Below, piece by piece: positions 37,548 to 49,989 of a stretch of DNA of 64,000 bases. This DNA is from Erigeron canadensis (lineage: Eukaryota; Streptophyta; Magnoliopsida; Asterales; Asteraceae). Positions within the stretch are counted from its first letter, which is position 1, and each line of letters starts with the position of its first letter. The notes below the pieces were generated by a model that saw only the letters and a program-made list of their open reading frames with translations, was not told the DNA's origin and made no database searches. Position numbers and translations under genes: made by a program. Location of the stretch: assembly GCF_010389155.1 (NCBI RefSeq), contig NC_057761.1, positions 56,046,587 to 56,110,586 of the forward strand. Direction: 5' to 3'.

Positions 37548-39490
37548 ATCACAGACTCACAAGTTATATCTCTAAGTCCTGTTTGATACATATATAATCG
37601 TGGCAGCGTCTATTGTACGAGGTTTGATGCGTTTTTTTTTTCTCTCAAAGAATTTTATGATTTAAGTTGTTTTTATTGACCCAAAACAAACTTAGAGTAC
37701 GTATAGTCAAAAGTATGTCCCTTTAATATAGACCTTTAAGTTGTGAGTAGATAATTTACCTATGCATTAGTCAAAACTATATCCCTTTAGTATACAGTTG
37801 TGAGTTGGTTTGTATTTAAACTTTTTTTTATCTACGTTTATAATTAATAGCTAAATAATTTAACGCACTAATTGATGAGTTTTTACGGCTTTAATTAAAA
37901 GTCAATTTGATCTAATGGACGACATTTAATCAAAAGTAGACTAACTGCCAACTAATAAATTAATAGCTATATATTATACTTTTTGATGAAGCAAATAATA
38001 TTAGTTACATGATGATACAACCAATAAAATAAGTTTTTCTTCCATGTAGATTCACAAAATGGACCGTTCTAGTGCTAAAGTAAAGACTCAAGATAGAAGT
38101 TTACTTCTTGTAAAAAGTTCATGAAATTTAAAGTTTTAGAATCATATTTTGAGGAATATTATTTAATTTATGGACCGGTAATACTTGCTACAAAGATGAC
38201 GATGATGACAATTTATTGTATCAATCTATGCATTCTCCTATTAATTTGTTGATCAATTTTTACATCAAGTTAAATTATCGAATATTCATTGAAAGTTATT
38301 AGTTAAATAAATTGAACAAAACATGTGTATAAATGTAAGTCTTTATATAATAACAAACACTTGTTAATTGTTAAAATTCACTATTATGAGCCTACAATAT
38401 ACAAAGACAGATAAAAGCTAATCTGCACCATATACATAAACCCTCCAATTTCTCATAACTTCGCCAAAATTAATTTACATAATGCAATGATCTTGAACTA
38501 CAACTCTACAAGCAACAATAGGTAGCTACTAGATTGCATGAGCATAAAATAAGAAAATGATCTTGAACTACAACTCTACAAGCAACAATAGGTAGCTACT
38601 AGCTAGCATGAGCATAAAATAAGAAAAGACATATCAGTTGTGCAAACATCCAAAGAATCACCAATTCACCATAAGTCGTACTATGAGTCGTACAAGCTAT
38701 TAGCACAAAAACGAACTGGCATATCGATCAATTGTGCTTCATGGAATCATATAATATACAGACTTGTTCTATAACACCGCCAAAATCATATGCTATCAAA
38801 GAGCATAAAACTCATACGAAAACCATTAACTGCGAAACAAAATCAAAAACGACTTTTTGCTCCAAACTTTGTATAATTTTTTTAGCAGATACAAGTGTTT
38901 GTCGGAATTAGCCTTGGGGCAATCTCTTATTTCATTTTCGGAACGATTTACGTCACATTATATTGCATTGCTAAATTATCTATCCGTTCCTTCAAAGTTT
39001 CAGAAAACCGACCCGCCTACTTATTCACTATACCTTGGATGGTGACATAGCATTTGATACATTAGTTGACGATATAACATTTGATTTGTTGGTTGAAGAC
39101 ATTTTTCTTTGCATAGTATTTTGGTGAAAGCTTATGATATAATGGGTAAAATTTTACAAATGAATGTGACATGTATGTGTTTATATATAATGCTACGGTG
39201 GTGATCGATCAAATATAATGGATATGAATCTTTTTAGCATATGCAGTTATATATTTATGTAACAAACTAAAGGATAAATATACAGAATTATACAGAATTA
39301 AGACAGCTGACTTACATGTTTTTATTAGCACATGCTTTTTTTAAAAAAAAATAACAAACATAAAGATGAAGTCCACTTTAACAGGTATAATTTAAGTGGT
39401 CATGATGAAATGAAATTTCAATCGGATGGCTGTGTTTTACTTTCAAGTGTAAGCACTGGAAACAATATATATATATATATATATATAAAA
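37548..39490. other. Gene-free stretch with a 70-bp tandem duplication
   Basis: No gene seen. Positions 38486-38555 and 38556-38625 are tandem copies of a 70-bp unit that differ only near CTACTAGATTGC versus CTACTAGCTAGC. Otherwise AT-rich, with nothing recognised. Confidence 0.6.
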
Positions 39491-39785
39491 TAGGGTTAAG
39501 TATCTGGAAGTGTAAATAACTTTTATATTTTTTTAATTGTGTGAATGTAACTTTCATTTGGTTCATTGTATGCAACTAACCCGCTAAATTTGAACGATTA
39601 ATGTAAAACTTTAAGGTTGACCAATCAAAAACTTCTACATGGCAGCTCATATGGCGTGCCACGTATACACTTTTACATTAATTGTTCAATTTGGCGGGTT
39701 GATTACATACAATGAACCAAATGAAAGTTACATTCACACAATAGAAAAAATGTAAAAGTTACTTACATCCCTAGATACTAAACCG
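39491..39785. mobile_element. Foldback MITE with ~105-bp inverted arms
   Basis: The left arm, starting GGGTTAAGTATCTGG, and the right arm, ending CTAGATACTAAACC, are inverted copies over about 105 bp. Both include TGTGTGAATGTAACTTTC and TTTGGTTCATTGTATG. The loop holds CATGGCAGCTCATATGGCGT. A transcript would form a long hairpin, so it is a possible small-RNA source. Target duplication was not resolved. Confidence 0.7.
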
Positions 39786-39823
39786 TATAAAATACCATGA
39801 CTTTTGATAACTTTATCATTTTT

Positions 39824-39936
39824 AGGTTTTTTTCTTGGGTATTACTAATAGTGAAGTATTGAGTTTATGACGTCATAATGAAATGATATATCATCACTGC
39901 TTAAGTCATACAAATAGGAATTGATAAGAATATTGT
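39824..39936 (-). pseudogene. Promoter remnant of a lost SDR copy
   Basis: About 110 bp closely matching the region upstream of SDR copy 2 (36525-36640). It has the same order of AATAGTGAAG, GAGTTTATGACGTCATAATG and CACTGCTTAAGTCATA. No SDR coding sequence follows on the minus strand. Instead the foldback MITE lies directly downstream and the hAT-like element abuts it upstream. It is best read as the relic of a fourth tandem SDR copy whose body was deleted. Confidence 0.65.
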
Positions 39937-40595
39937 TAGGGGTGTTTATCGGTTCGGTTTTCGGTTATTTGGTCTATTTGGTTTGGATTTTTTATTTTTA
40001 TTTTTCAAAACCAAAACCGAACCAAAACCTAATTCAAAATATGAAAACCAAACCGAAAACCAAATTAAAACTCGTTTCGGTTTAAAAACGAAAAAACCAA
40101 ATATGAAAAACACAAATATACCATTTCTTTTTGTCTAAGTTGTGATCAACCAAAATAGGTTTATAATTTCAATTTTCACCAAACTAGTAAATTTAAACCA
40201 TATGGATAAACAAATAACATAAGTACTGAAACAACTAAACTCTTGTTTGTCATCATTATTAAAAATTATTCATCAAAATTGAATTTATCTAATTTCATAA
40301 AAAAGTTAATATGATTAACAAATAGACATATAAAGTAAAAAATACATTAATAATTGTCCATAAAAAAAAGATACGAATTAAATATTTAGTAATACATAAT
40401 TGTAATATAAGTTATTCGGTTTAACCAAATTAATTATCCTTTGCCCATAACCAAACCAAAATCCGAATATATAATTCGGTTTCGGTTACAAACCAAACCC
40501 AAAACCAAATTCAAAAACGGTTTGGTTTTATTCGGTTTTTTAAACGGTTCGGCTTACAGTTTAACCGGGTAAAAACGAAACCGTGAACACCCCTA
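39937..40595. mobile_element. Non-autonomous hAT-like element with TAGGGGTG ends
   Basis: Terminal inverted repeats TAGGGGTGTT...GAACACCCCTA enclose 659 bp with several CGGTTTGGTTTT and AACCAAAACC words near both ends, a composition typical of short plant hAT elements. An 8-bp target duplication is not evident (AATATTGT versus ATAATGGT), so the ends may have mutated. No coding sequence. Confidence 0.65.
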
Positions 40596-41229
40596 ATAAT
40601 GGTAGATACTTTTAATAAGTTCTCTTAAAAATCTTGTTAATTAGGTGATTATAACATTTGATAAAATCAAATAATTGAACTAGGAAAAAAATAAATAAAT
40701 TACACTTGTCATGTTCTAAAATTTTTAAAAAGAATTACGAAGTATTAGACTATATTTTAAAAATATATATTATTTCCCTGTTAATAAAATACCATGACTT
40801 TTGATAACTTTATCATTTTTGTGCACTACATTCTTACATGAGATGTGATACCCTTTCAAAACATTGATAATCTTGTTATATCTAACAGTTTATATCAAGT
40901 TTTAGATAAACTAACTTTTATTTGATAGATCTTTGTAAGACTCTCAAAAGCCGTCCAATAATCCACTCCTATGTTAGCAAGGATACTCATTGTGATGAGA
41001 CTTTGATTGGAAACGAAAGATTACGCATTCTAATTAAGTTTTCATTGATCTTTTAATGGAAGTTGGTTCCAACATTGATGTACTGCATTTTTATCATATC
41101 TTTCACCTATTATTTGTACAATACTCATACATTGTCAAAAGGAAAATTGAGAAAGGTAAATCTTTTCGGAACACACTCTATAACCATAGGTACGTAATGT
41201 GGTGACGAAAAAGAAAACGGGCTTGATTT
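40596..41229. other. AT-rich flank of SDR copy 3
   Basis: Non-coding. At 40785-40820 there is a perfect 36-bp copy of 39788-39823 (AAATACCATGACTTTTGATA...). The rest should include the 3' UTR of SDR copy 3. Confidence 0.5.
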
Positions 41230-42280
41230 TTATACCATCCCACCGTTGACCCGAACAATCTGACCGTTAACCCATTCACCGGCATCACTCGCCAAGAACC
41301 CAACCAACGGAGCAACATCCTCCGGCTGCCCAAGTCTACCCAATGGAATCTGATCCACTGACATTTTCACCATTGCGTCGGTTTTCCCTTCAAAAAACAT
41401 GTCAGTTGCTATAGGCCCTGGAGCAACACAGTTAGCGGTGATCTTGGTCCCTTTAAGCTCTTTTGCCAGAATCTTCACCATAGCTTCAACCGCAGCTTTG
41501 GACGCTGTATATGCCCCATACCCTGGTCTCAAAGACGCCACTAAAGACGTGGTCAGACAAATGATCCTCCCTCCACCTCCTTGTTTCAGCCGGTTTGCAG
41601 CCTCCTTGCAACATAAATAAGCGCCTCTGGTGTTCACTGCAAAGATCCTATCGAATTCGTCTAGAGAAGAGTTGGGGAGTGAGTTGTAGCTAGCGTCCAT
41701 AACCCCCGCGGCATTCACAAGGACATGTAAAGGAGAGTCAAATGCGGATTCAGCAGCATCAAATAGCCCTTTCACTTGCATCGGGTCAGAAACATCCGCT
41801 TTGACCGCAATAGCACGCTGTTGTCCTAATTTTTTATTCGATCAGTAAAACAATAACAAACGATAAGTACGAAGCTTAAAGTTGGTTGTTAAAATCTTGA
41901 ACACATATAAACTACATTAGGGAAAATAAGTGTATAAATTTGCTATTTTATTTTGATCTCAGCGACTACTGGAAGTATGTCAGTTCTGTTAGCTAGCATA
42001 AACATTAACAAGAAAACAAATACTGTATTAGTTGAATACCTGGTTGTTTCCCTTGGCAAAGGGACATAGAATTGATTTCTGAGACGACAAGATCGGCTTG
42101 AGTGGAATTGGAATTGTAATTAATGACTAACTTGGCTCCAAGGGATGCGAGGTGAAGTGATATAGCTTTGCCAATGCCTCGAGATCCCCCGGTGACGATG
42201 GCAACCCGGTCTTGGAGTTGGAGGGGCTGCTGAGGTTGCGCGGTGTGGAATGATGAAACACTGCTGACTTCGCTTGCCAT
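41230..42280 (-). CDS. Short-chain dehydrogenase/reductase, copy 3 (NADP type, with an intron)
   Basis: Third SDR paralog on the same strand, 278 residues from exons 42040-42280 and 41230-41825, joined in phase 1. TGGSRGIG carries the NADP-type Arg. INYNSNSTQ follows beta-2. NAAG, the SLVAS region and YTASK are present, and the C-terminus is ASDAGEWVNGQIVRVNGG. Unlike copies 1 and 2 it has a 214-bp intron, placed in the loop after beta-2 where the protein also has an extra SLCQGKQPGQQR segment. The intron and insert may have arisen together. The alternative of an unspliced, truncated product is less likely because the downstream exon is well conserved. Aldehyde reductase-like function is assumed from family. 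Confidence 0.9.
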
Positions 42281-42405
42281 TGATTAAGATGATTCTACGT
42301 TGATGTGAGTGTTATTATCAGAGGTAGAGTATATCTATAGGCGTGTTGTATTTATAATCGGCGTTAGGTCCATATGGTGAGTGGATCACCTTGAGAAATC
42401 TTCGT

Positions 42406-42419
42406 CACTGCTTAAGTCA
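42406..42419. promoter_or_regulatory. Shared upstream motif (CACTGCTTAAGTCA) of SDR copy 3
   Basis: 126 bp before the ATG. Same motif as at 36604-36616 and 39895-39908. The TGACGTCA palindrome seen beside it in the other two is absent here. Confidence 0.45.
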
Positions 42420-43300
42420 CAATTGAGTTTTATATGTTCATTTTCTTAATTATTTGTGTGTAAGTCTACGTGTCATAGAAAAAGAACTCCGTTAATCACT
42501 TGATTAACGTTAACAGTCAACGGCAACTAATTCTAAACTCATCAGACAAAACCATCAAATCTATTAATTCATCATATCTATATAAAATACAATTAGAAAA
42601 TGCTACTTGAGACTTCATTTAACTTGCATAAAAAGATCATATATTTTCATATTAAAAACGCACCCCTGAATTTTATGGTAAATGTACAACTATCTAATGT
42701 ATCTTAACAAAATCCATTAAGGCTTCATTTAGCAAAACCCAATACAATTTCAACCTGATAAATAATCTTTCATTGAAACGTTTACATTTATGCTTATCAT
42801 TACTCATAACTTATTTATGATGTGTTACATTGTTGGATAAGAGAACAGTTACTGTACATATGATTTTAGATGTAAATTAATTAAAAGAAAAATAGGTGGA
42901 ATCATAAGTGACACATCATATGGATTCTATTTATTCTTTTTCCTCATCTTACCTTTGATCAAGAAATTTTGTTAGGAAAATTAATCATTTTCCAAATTAA
43001 AAATCTAACTATATCTAAGATAAAATAATTCTACTGCAATTTCCTTTCATACAACTATCACGAACCACCATACAAAATCGATGGTTGGCAAAATGCCTGT
43101 CACCCTATCCACTCTGGAAACACTGAAACATATTCGTTGTGGTGCATCACAAGTAAATTTCTAGTGTTTGCTTACACTAAACTATTAAACCAAAAACAAA
43201 AACCTTTGAACTACACATAATTTGAGAAAACTTCGAAAGGCTCTACCTGTAAGAAGCCGAAGGCCAGGCTATAACTTTACAAACAAACATGTTATTCTTT
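42420..43300. other. Flank between SDR copy 3 and CSLD
   Basis: AT-rich non-coding DNA. The right end should hold the 3' UTR of the minus-strand CSLD gene. No repeat or gene recognised. Confidence 0.4.
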
Positions 43301-46300
43301 TTAAGGAAACTTAAAATTAGAACCTCCGGCAGCAGCATCACTCGGTCCTGTGCTAGGGTTAATAGCTACCCACAACAATGAAAGTGTGATAGCAATAAGC
43401 CCAGACCATACAAATACAATCGTCGGTGTCTTCCCTCTCCTCCCCATCAACCCTTTGAAAAACGGATACAAATGTGCCAAAACCCAAAAACTGAAAAACG
43501 CACCACCGATGAACTTGCCCCACTGTGGGTTTATGCTGTAAATCGTCCGGGAGAAAGCAACCACCATCGCGAGAACGTTAAGCATTGCTATAACAATAGG
43601 TGGAATCATAAGTGACGTCCATTTCACTAGATATAACTCGGCGTAAACATCATCACTGTCTTCAACGGCTTTTGAGGTTAAAGTAAATGATATCTCAATC
43701 CCTGCAATCACCTTCAATAGTCCTTGAACCACGGCTGCTAAATGTGAGCTTGTGCCGGAAATTAGCCAAAACTGCTCGTTCCGCCACCAATCTTCTAAAG
43801 ACACTTCGGACCATCGCACTTCCAGCACCGCAAGTCCAATCAAGCATAATGTCATCAATAAGAGGTAGATTAAGAAGGTGGCATTGAGATTTTTGACTAT
43901 GAAATGACCGGATAATAGTGAGAGTGCTGGGAGAAAACAATAAACGATGAGAAAAAGAGATGTGAATGGGTAGAGACCAACATTTAGGTAAGCTAAACGT
44001 TGTAGCCATTTGAGGCGTTTGGAAGCTAGAAAAGCATTGTTTCTTGAGAAGAAAATTTCGACGGAACCAGTGGCCCACCTGAGCACTTGGTGGAGTCTAT
44101 CAGTGAGATTAATAGGTGCAGAGCCACGGAAAGCATCTCGTTTTGTGAGACAGTAGATGGACCGCCACCCACGGTTGTGCATTCGATACCCCGTTACCAC
44201 ATCTTCTGTCACTGATCCATAAATCCATCCCACTCGATCACCCCATTCTGTTTTGTCCTCATACCTGTGTTTAAACCAACATCAACAACAAAATGAGTCT
44301 ATTGCATTATAGTTCACTGTTAGCAAGTAGCAATATATATGATACGGATCAGGAAGTGGCAGAAGGTTGGGCTGGGCTGGGCTCTTATTAATAAATTACG
44401 GTTTATTATTAATGTGTTCTCCAAGTTAGGGTTAGGGTTATGTCCTATTTAAATAAGGCTTGTAGCCACCGTGTTTTAGGTCATTGGAGATTATCATTGT
44501 TTTAGTTTACTGTCTTTATCATTCGGAGTTGCTGAGGCTCGAAACTCAGTATCTATCCTTCTTATCTATTAACAGCCAACTCTATTCGGCTTTACTATCT
44601 TCTGTTCTTTTAAATATAGTATTGTTGTTGGTTGCTTTACTGGTTGATTCATATCAATATACATATAAAACTAGCATGAAGTTTAGTCAATAAAAATCAA
44701 AACTTATTTATGTTTAGTAGAAAACTTTATTTTATTTTCATGTGTTACTGGGTTCATCATGATTGACCCAATGACCATTTTTAATGTCACAAAGTAGGAA
44801 TTACCAACAAGAGATGACAGAAACAGCTTCAGCAACTGTGGTAGCATCAAGTTGTTCTCGAACATTCCGAAGGATACCAGGAGGTCGACCATACTTGACC
44901 GCTGGGTGGTCAGCAATAGGTCGACCTTGAAACTCAGCCACAGGTATCGAATTCGCCAAAAGGGTCGAATTTCCAAATCGTTTTGGTAGTTCATTAACAT
45001 CAAGATCTGGGTCGAAATCAGTTGCCTTCAATTTTTGTGTCTCGGTGGCTGATTCAGTACCATCACCGCCCTTCTTTTCATGTGCCAGTATCTCAGCTTT
45101 TGGTGGGTCAAACCCATACAATGCAAATCGTCTAAACATACACCCTGTTCCCACATAAAAAGGCCCTTGCACTCCATCAAGTGCACGCATGTTCCCATCA
45201 AAGAACACCGTATTGTGATTGGCATAACGATCTGAAGGATCAATTCCTTCAAACCGTTGTGGAAATTGAATGTAACAAATATCTTCACCACCACGGTCCA
45301 TCATAAAACAAATTCCTTCTCGAACCGCCATACGATTGTAAACATAATGATCACAGTCTAAGTTTAAGATGAATGGCCCATTGGACAGGACCGCTGATGA
45401 ACGCACAAGTGCGTTCATGGCCCCAGCTTTCTTGTTATGGTCATAACCAGGCCGCTTTTCTCGTGACATATACACAAACATCGGTAATCTTATATCGACA
45501 TCTGAATAGTCAACAAGACTATCTTCCCCCGACCCTTGTAAGGGGTCAGGGGATGGAGGCTTCAACATTACTTGTAAGATACCAGCATGATCACCTTTGG
45601 CATGATCAGGGCTCGGGTTAGCCCAAGTACCAGGCCAATGAGTGCCATCGGCCATCCAAGTGGCCCGTTTTACCTTTATTGGCTCAGTCGGGTCAATACC
45701 ACTCTCCCGAATGGATTTTATAACCTTCATCTCCTCCCTAGCATTAAATGCATCGGATCTTCTCCTTATTGAATCTGGCAAGTTATTTATCCTCACTTTG
45801 AATTCATCATATTCCCGTTTCACCCTCCTCCGGTCCTTAACAAAATCCAACCGTTTCTTGTTCTTGGTTGGATCACCTTTTAATGAGAAATATGTATCAG
45901 GATTTCGTGGTTCGATGTCGTGTTTCCGGCAAAAAGGTACCCACAAATCAGCAAAGCTGCAAGCTTCCGCCATCGCCTCAAAGGTCAATAATGCACCACC
46001 ATCATCAGATATGTAGCAAGCAATCTTCTCAACTGGATACTCAACGGCCAGGATAGAGAGGATGGTGTTGGCGGTGACAAGTGGAGGCTCCTTTTCAGGG
46101 TCAGCGGTTGAAACAAAGAAATCAACACCAGGGAGATCTGATCGACCCTTGGGATTATTGGTTTTGTCAGCTGTATCAAACTTATCATGAAGCAGTTGGA
46201 GATCTACAGACCGATTTATCGGACAAAGTTTTGGTACCTGATCGAGGATCCAAGAAAATGCGAACCAGATCTCGCAGACAATAGACATGAACCACAGCCA

Positions 46301-47251
46301 AATTGCATCGTTATTCGGGTGTGAAACTCTCCACGTTAAAAAGAAACACAAAACAATAAAACGAACCGCTATCAATAATCTATAAGGACTAATGATACTC
46401 GTTGAAATTGGAATTCTCCGTGTGAGTGGTCGCCATGGTTTGTCAGCTGGGTCTCCAAGACCACCACCACCATTCTTCCCATCACTACCATCCGGTGGCC
46501 AATACGCATTTCCAACTCCATAAGTACCCGATGTCTCATTAAACAGCCATTTGTTCTGATCGAATTCCCCATTCTGGTTCCTCTTCATCAGCGATGTACG
46601 TTTACCATCCTGCCCACGAAGTGACAATGTTCCCATGGGTGAGTCGTCATCACCATCATTTGTTCTATAAGGTTCTTTACATCCCGGACATAATCCAGTC
46701 TCTTTTTGTGCATCTAGAAAACAATCTCTACAAATCTTAAACCTGTAAAAGGAACCAAAGAAGGAATTATTGTACTGTTCTAATTACGGAAGTCGTAATA
46801 CAAAAACGAACCTGCATTCACAAGGATCAATATCAACTCCTCGTTCATCCTTCATGACCTTGCCATCACAAGCCGGCATGGCACATGATGAGCCTTTGGA
46901 TCCAGCCATTTGCGGATGGCTTACCTCCGAATCAATCACCTTGTCCATGAGATGGGCTCGTGTAACGCTATTGAAACCTCCAGTAAAAAGCGAATTAGAA
47001 ACGTATTGTTCTTCAGCTTTTGTAGCCACTGATGTCTCTGTTGGTTGATTGTCAGGGGTTGGCGGAATATGAACCGTGTAGTTTGTGTAATCCCCAGATT
47101 GCTCATCTGATGTCTGAACATCATCTTTTGATAAGCTGACATAACGTCCACTTGAAGTTCGCCGGGCAAATTTTACAGACTGGCCTGAGGATACACCACT
47201 GTTTCCTCCAGTGCTCTTTATTGCCTTCTTAGATGGTTGGGAACTTGCCAT
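43301..47251 (-). CDS. CSLD: Cellulose synthase-like D (CSLD) glycosyltransferase, 3 exons, complete
   Basis: Membrane GT2 enzyme that makes beta-1,4-glucan or mannan-type polymer for cell walls, typically in tip growth and cell plates (Golgi, plasma membrane). Exons 46812-47251, 44805-46742 and 43301-44264 join in phase to 1113 residues. The N-terminus has [12 protein letters not shown] and [20 protein letters not shown], both CSLD signatures, then a RING-like Cys cluster ([15 protein letters not shown], about residues 125-170). Two TM helices follow near 265-320. The catalytic loop has SDDGGA (about 392), DCDHY, TED (about 813) and the QVLRW form of QxxRW (about 850). Six C-terminal TM helices follow. 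It is most like the CSLD2/3 group by its N-terminus. Intron 2 holds a solo LTR. Exact paralog assignment needs a tree. Confidence 0.95.
44340..44656. mobile_element. Solo LTR (317 bp) in CSLD intron 2
   Basis: Starts TGATACGG, ends CATATCA, so TGATA/TATCA form inverted ends. It is flanked by ATATA on both sides (44335-44339 and 44657-44661), a 5-bp target duplication. A TATA-like TATTTAAATA followed by AAGGCTTGTAGCC suggests the LTR promoter and R region. Internal genes are absent, as expected after LTR-LTR recombination. The duplicated bases are low complexity, which lowers certainty a little. Confidence 0.7.
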
Positions 47252-47680
47252 TCCCTCACCACCTAGTCTGATCAGATTTCATTTTTATGCCATGTGAATG
47301 TTCTCTCTATTTGGTTTTCTCCAGTATTGTCTAGTTTGGTGAATTAATCCGGTAATTGCTACTCAAACAAAGAATGGAAGGGTATTGAGCCCTCGAAATA
47401 ATAGGAGAAAGTAGTTACTTATTGTTACTTTCCAAAAGAAAAAGTTAATTATATTTTCTATAAATAGTAACTTTCAAGACAAATGTTTTACTCATTCAAA
47501 CCTAAACTGAAACTTTTTAGGAGCTAAAACGAATGGTTGGAAACATGTCATGATATCTTAAACATATATGCAAAGTTAAGGTAGTGCCAATGATGATCAA
47601 AACCAAGTAACTATTCATTTTTGATCATTCATGGTCATAGAAATTTCAAATAACTGACATCAACAAAAATTTACATACAA

Positions 47681-49486
47681 TTAAAGATTTGGGTTGTGCA
47701 AGTGTTGCACGCCTCTCCATTCGGATTTGGGACCTATGGTTACTGGTTTGAGCAATGCAGCTTGACCGATACATAGATATGAGTACTTGCCATATGGTTT
47801 ATGACTTGAACCGGGGCTGAAAAGGTATAACTCGTTAAAGCCTTCTCTACCCACAACAACTGAGTTCCGCTTACCCTGTATGGGACAGTGCATATGAACT
47901 AGTTAATAGCTGGGAAATATTCCTATTTAGAAGTATGCTGGTTATTTAAAATGAATTTAACAATTTATATAAGTCGGGTGCCACTCAAAGATTTAACCTA
48001 TTGATCAGTGAGTCATAGTTCCATAACGGTTAGTCAAACAGTATATGCAAAGACCATAACATTTATAGCATAGTAAATTCAACATACCCTATCCATGATG
48101 GTGAAACTTCTCGGAGCACTGGTGTAGATCATGCTCATATTCTCAGTTAAATGCTTATAGTTATCCTCTTCTTCGCCTTCAATCTCTTCATCTTCTTCTT
48201 GCCCATATTTTGCAGTTCCATCATTAGAGCCATCATTCGGGATTCCAAGTCCCCAGGCCGATAGCAGTTGCTTGAACCCCACTTGACCCCATGGGCTTCT
48301 AACACCCGAATCATTATTGCTGAAATCAGGAGGAACGATACTAAAGTTTGAGAAAACCGGTGGCTTAACAAAGTAATTTGAGCTCTCTAGGCCAACAGCA
48401 TAAGATGCTTCGGGAGTGCTTACGGCTAAATGCCCAATGATTGATCCCATTAGTTGTAGTGATGAAGATCTCAAGTTGGTGATCACAACCTCTGAGCTGA
48501 TGGCGTCTTGTTGCAGAGTCACGATGTGTTTGATTTCAATTTTTGCTTCTGAATTGCTACTGATCAGTTCAACCTGGAATATGATCAATCTTGTTAGCTC
48601 ATTTACATGAGAATATGTCAATTAATTGTAACTCATTTACAAAGCCAAAATAGCCGGAATAGAGAAGTGGCAATTCCACAACTACTTTAAATTGTGTGCT
48701 AGATCAAACGGGTCATATTAAGAAGTTCAATGGAAAGTCACCCAAAGCCTTTTCTATACATGCATAAATCTTCCTAATTCTTCATATTCAACGATTTAGA
48801 TTATCGATTCTCATCATAGTGTTTCTGCTATTACTATTTATTAAGCTCATGGATCGTTTGTTATTTGCTTATATGTTTTTTTTATATATATAAAATACAA
48901 ATAATAATCAGCCCCAAACACCCCCTAAATTGAAATTCAGACATAGAGAAAGAAACAAACAAACCTGAATAGAGTCATCAGGACTTCCACCAACATTTAA
49001 AAGATTCCAAACACTAGGAGACCACTCACTCCCACCATTTTCATCAACAAATTTAAAAACCAATGAAACACCGCCACGTATGACGGCACCTTCACCATCA
49101 TCATCGTCAGAAACTGAGGTGTGTAACAGCTCAAGCAACCCACCATGCCACATAGGCGCCTTGTATGAGGTAATAAGTCCACTTGGCAGCATTAGGGTTG
49201 ATACACTTCCATTGTTTAAACTCATCCTTACCACACAGCTTTCACCTAGCGGTGTGAATGACACTCCATGGCCACTGAATTCTGTTTCAAGATAGTTTAC
49301 ATTGATTGGTGGTTGGTATGGGATTGATGATGAAGAATAGACTTTGGGCGGTTGGAGGGTTTTGGGTTTGGGTTTGAAAGTGGTGTGTTTGGTGATTGGA
49401 TTTGGATTTGGGTTTGGGTTGGGTTGAGGTTGGAAACAGGTGATGGAGTTTGATGAGAAGATGGAAGTGGATACAGCAATAGCCAT
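47681..49486 (-). CDS. NDF5: NDF5-like protein (PNSB2 homolog, chloroplast NDH function), 3 exons
   Basis: Exons 48965-49486, 48088-48573 and 47681-47875 join in phase 0 to 400 residues. The N-terminus is Ser/Thr/Pro-rich and low in acidic residues, like a chloroplast transit peptide (with a PNPNPNPN run). The body has the galactose-mutarotase-like fold: ITSYKAPMWHGGLLELLHTS, GGVSLVFKF, QVELIS, SSLQLMGSIIGHLAVSTPEA, YKHLTENMSMIYTSAPRSF and a WRGVQHLHNPNL end. In Arabidopsis NDF5 is a paralog of PNSB2 (NDF2) needed for NDH-dependent cyclic electron flow around photosystem I. The same exon pattern, including a 195-nt last exon, occurs in the PNSB2 gene 10.5 kb further on. The end of a MULE lies 48 bp before the ATG, so leader and promoter may lie in transposon sequence. 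Confidence 0.8.
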
Positions 49487-49989
49487 TGTGTTTCTCTCTC
49501 TAGAGTATTTTTTGTTTCTCGAGTTTTTTTTTTAGGAAAAATATCATATTTGCCATTGAAGAGTTTACAAATATCATATTTGCCTGGCTAAACTTCAAAA
49601 TATCAAAAAAACCATTATTAAATATTTAAAATATCAAAAATACTTAAATTCTTAAATTTAATATTAAAAGCTTTTAAAATTATAAATACTATTATCAATT
49701 TACAAATATATCCTTTACTACTAACCTAATTAGATTAGATCTATTCCAGATGATATACGAGTATCTATTATAATTTTCACTCTCCCCAATTTACATTCCC
49801 GCCTTCTTCCTCTAATAGATAGATAGGCAGTAGATGATCATGAAATTAGCCCTAATCATAGTGAGCCACTCTAATCGGGTAAATCTATAATTTCTCTCTT
49901 TTTTTTTCTTTATTTTTTTTTCAAGATAGATTTCCATATCCATTTATTATATATTATTGTATACTTCAAGTTTTGATCATAATTTGTTT

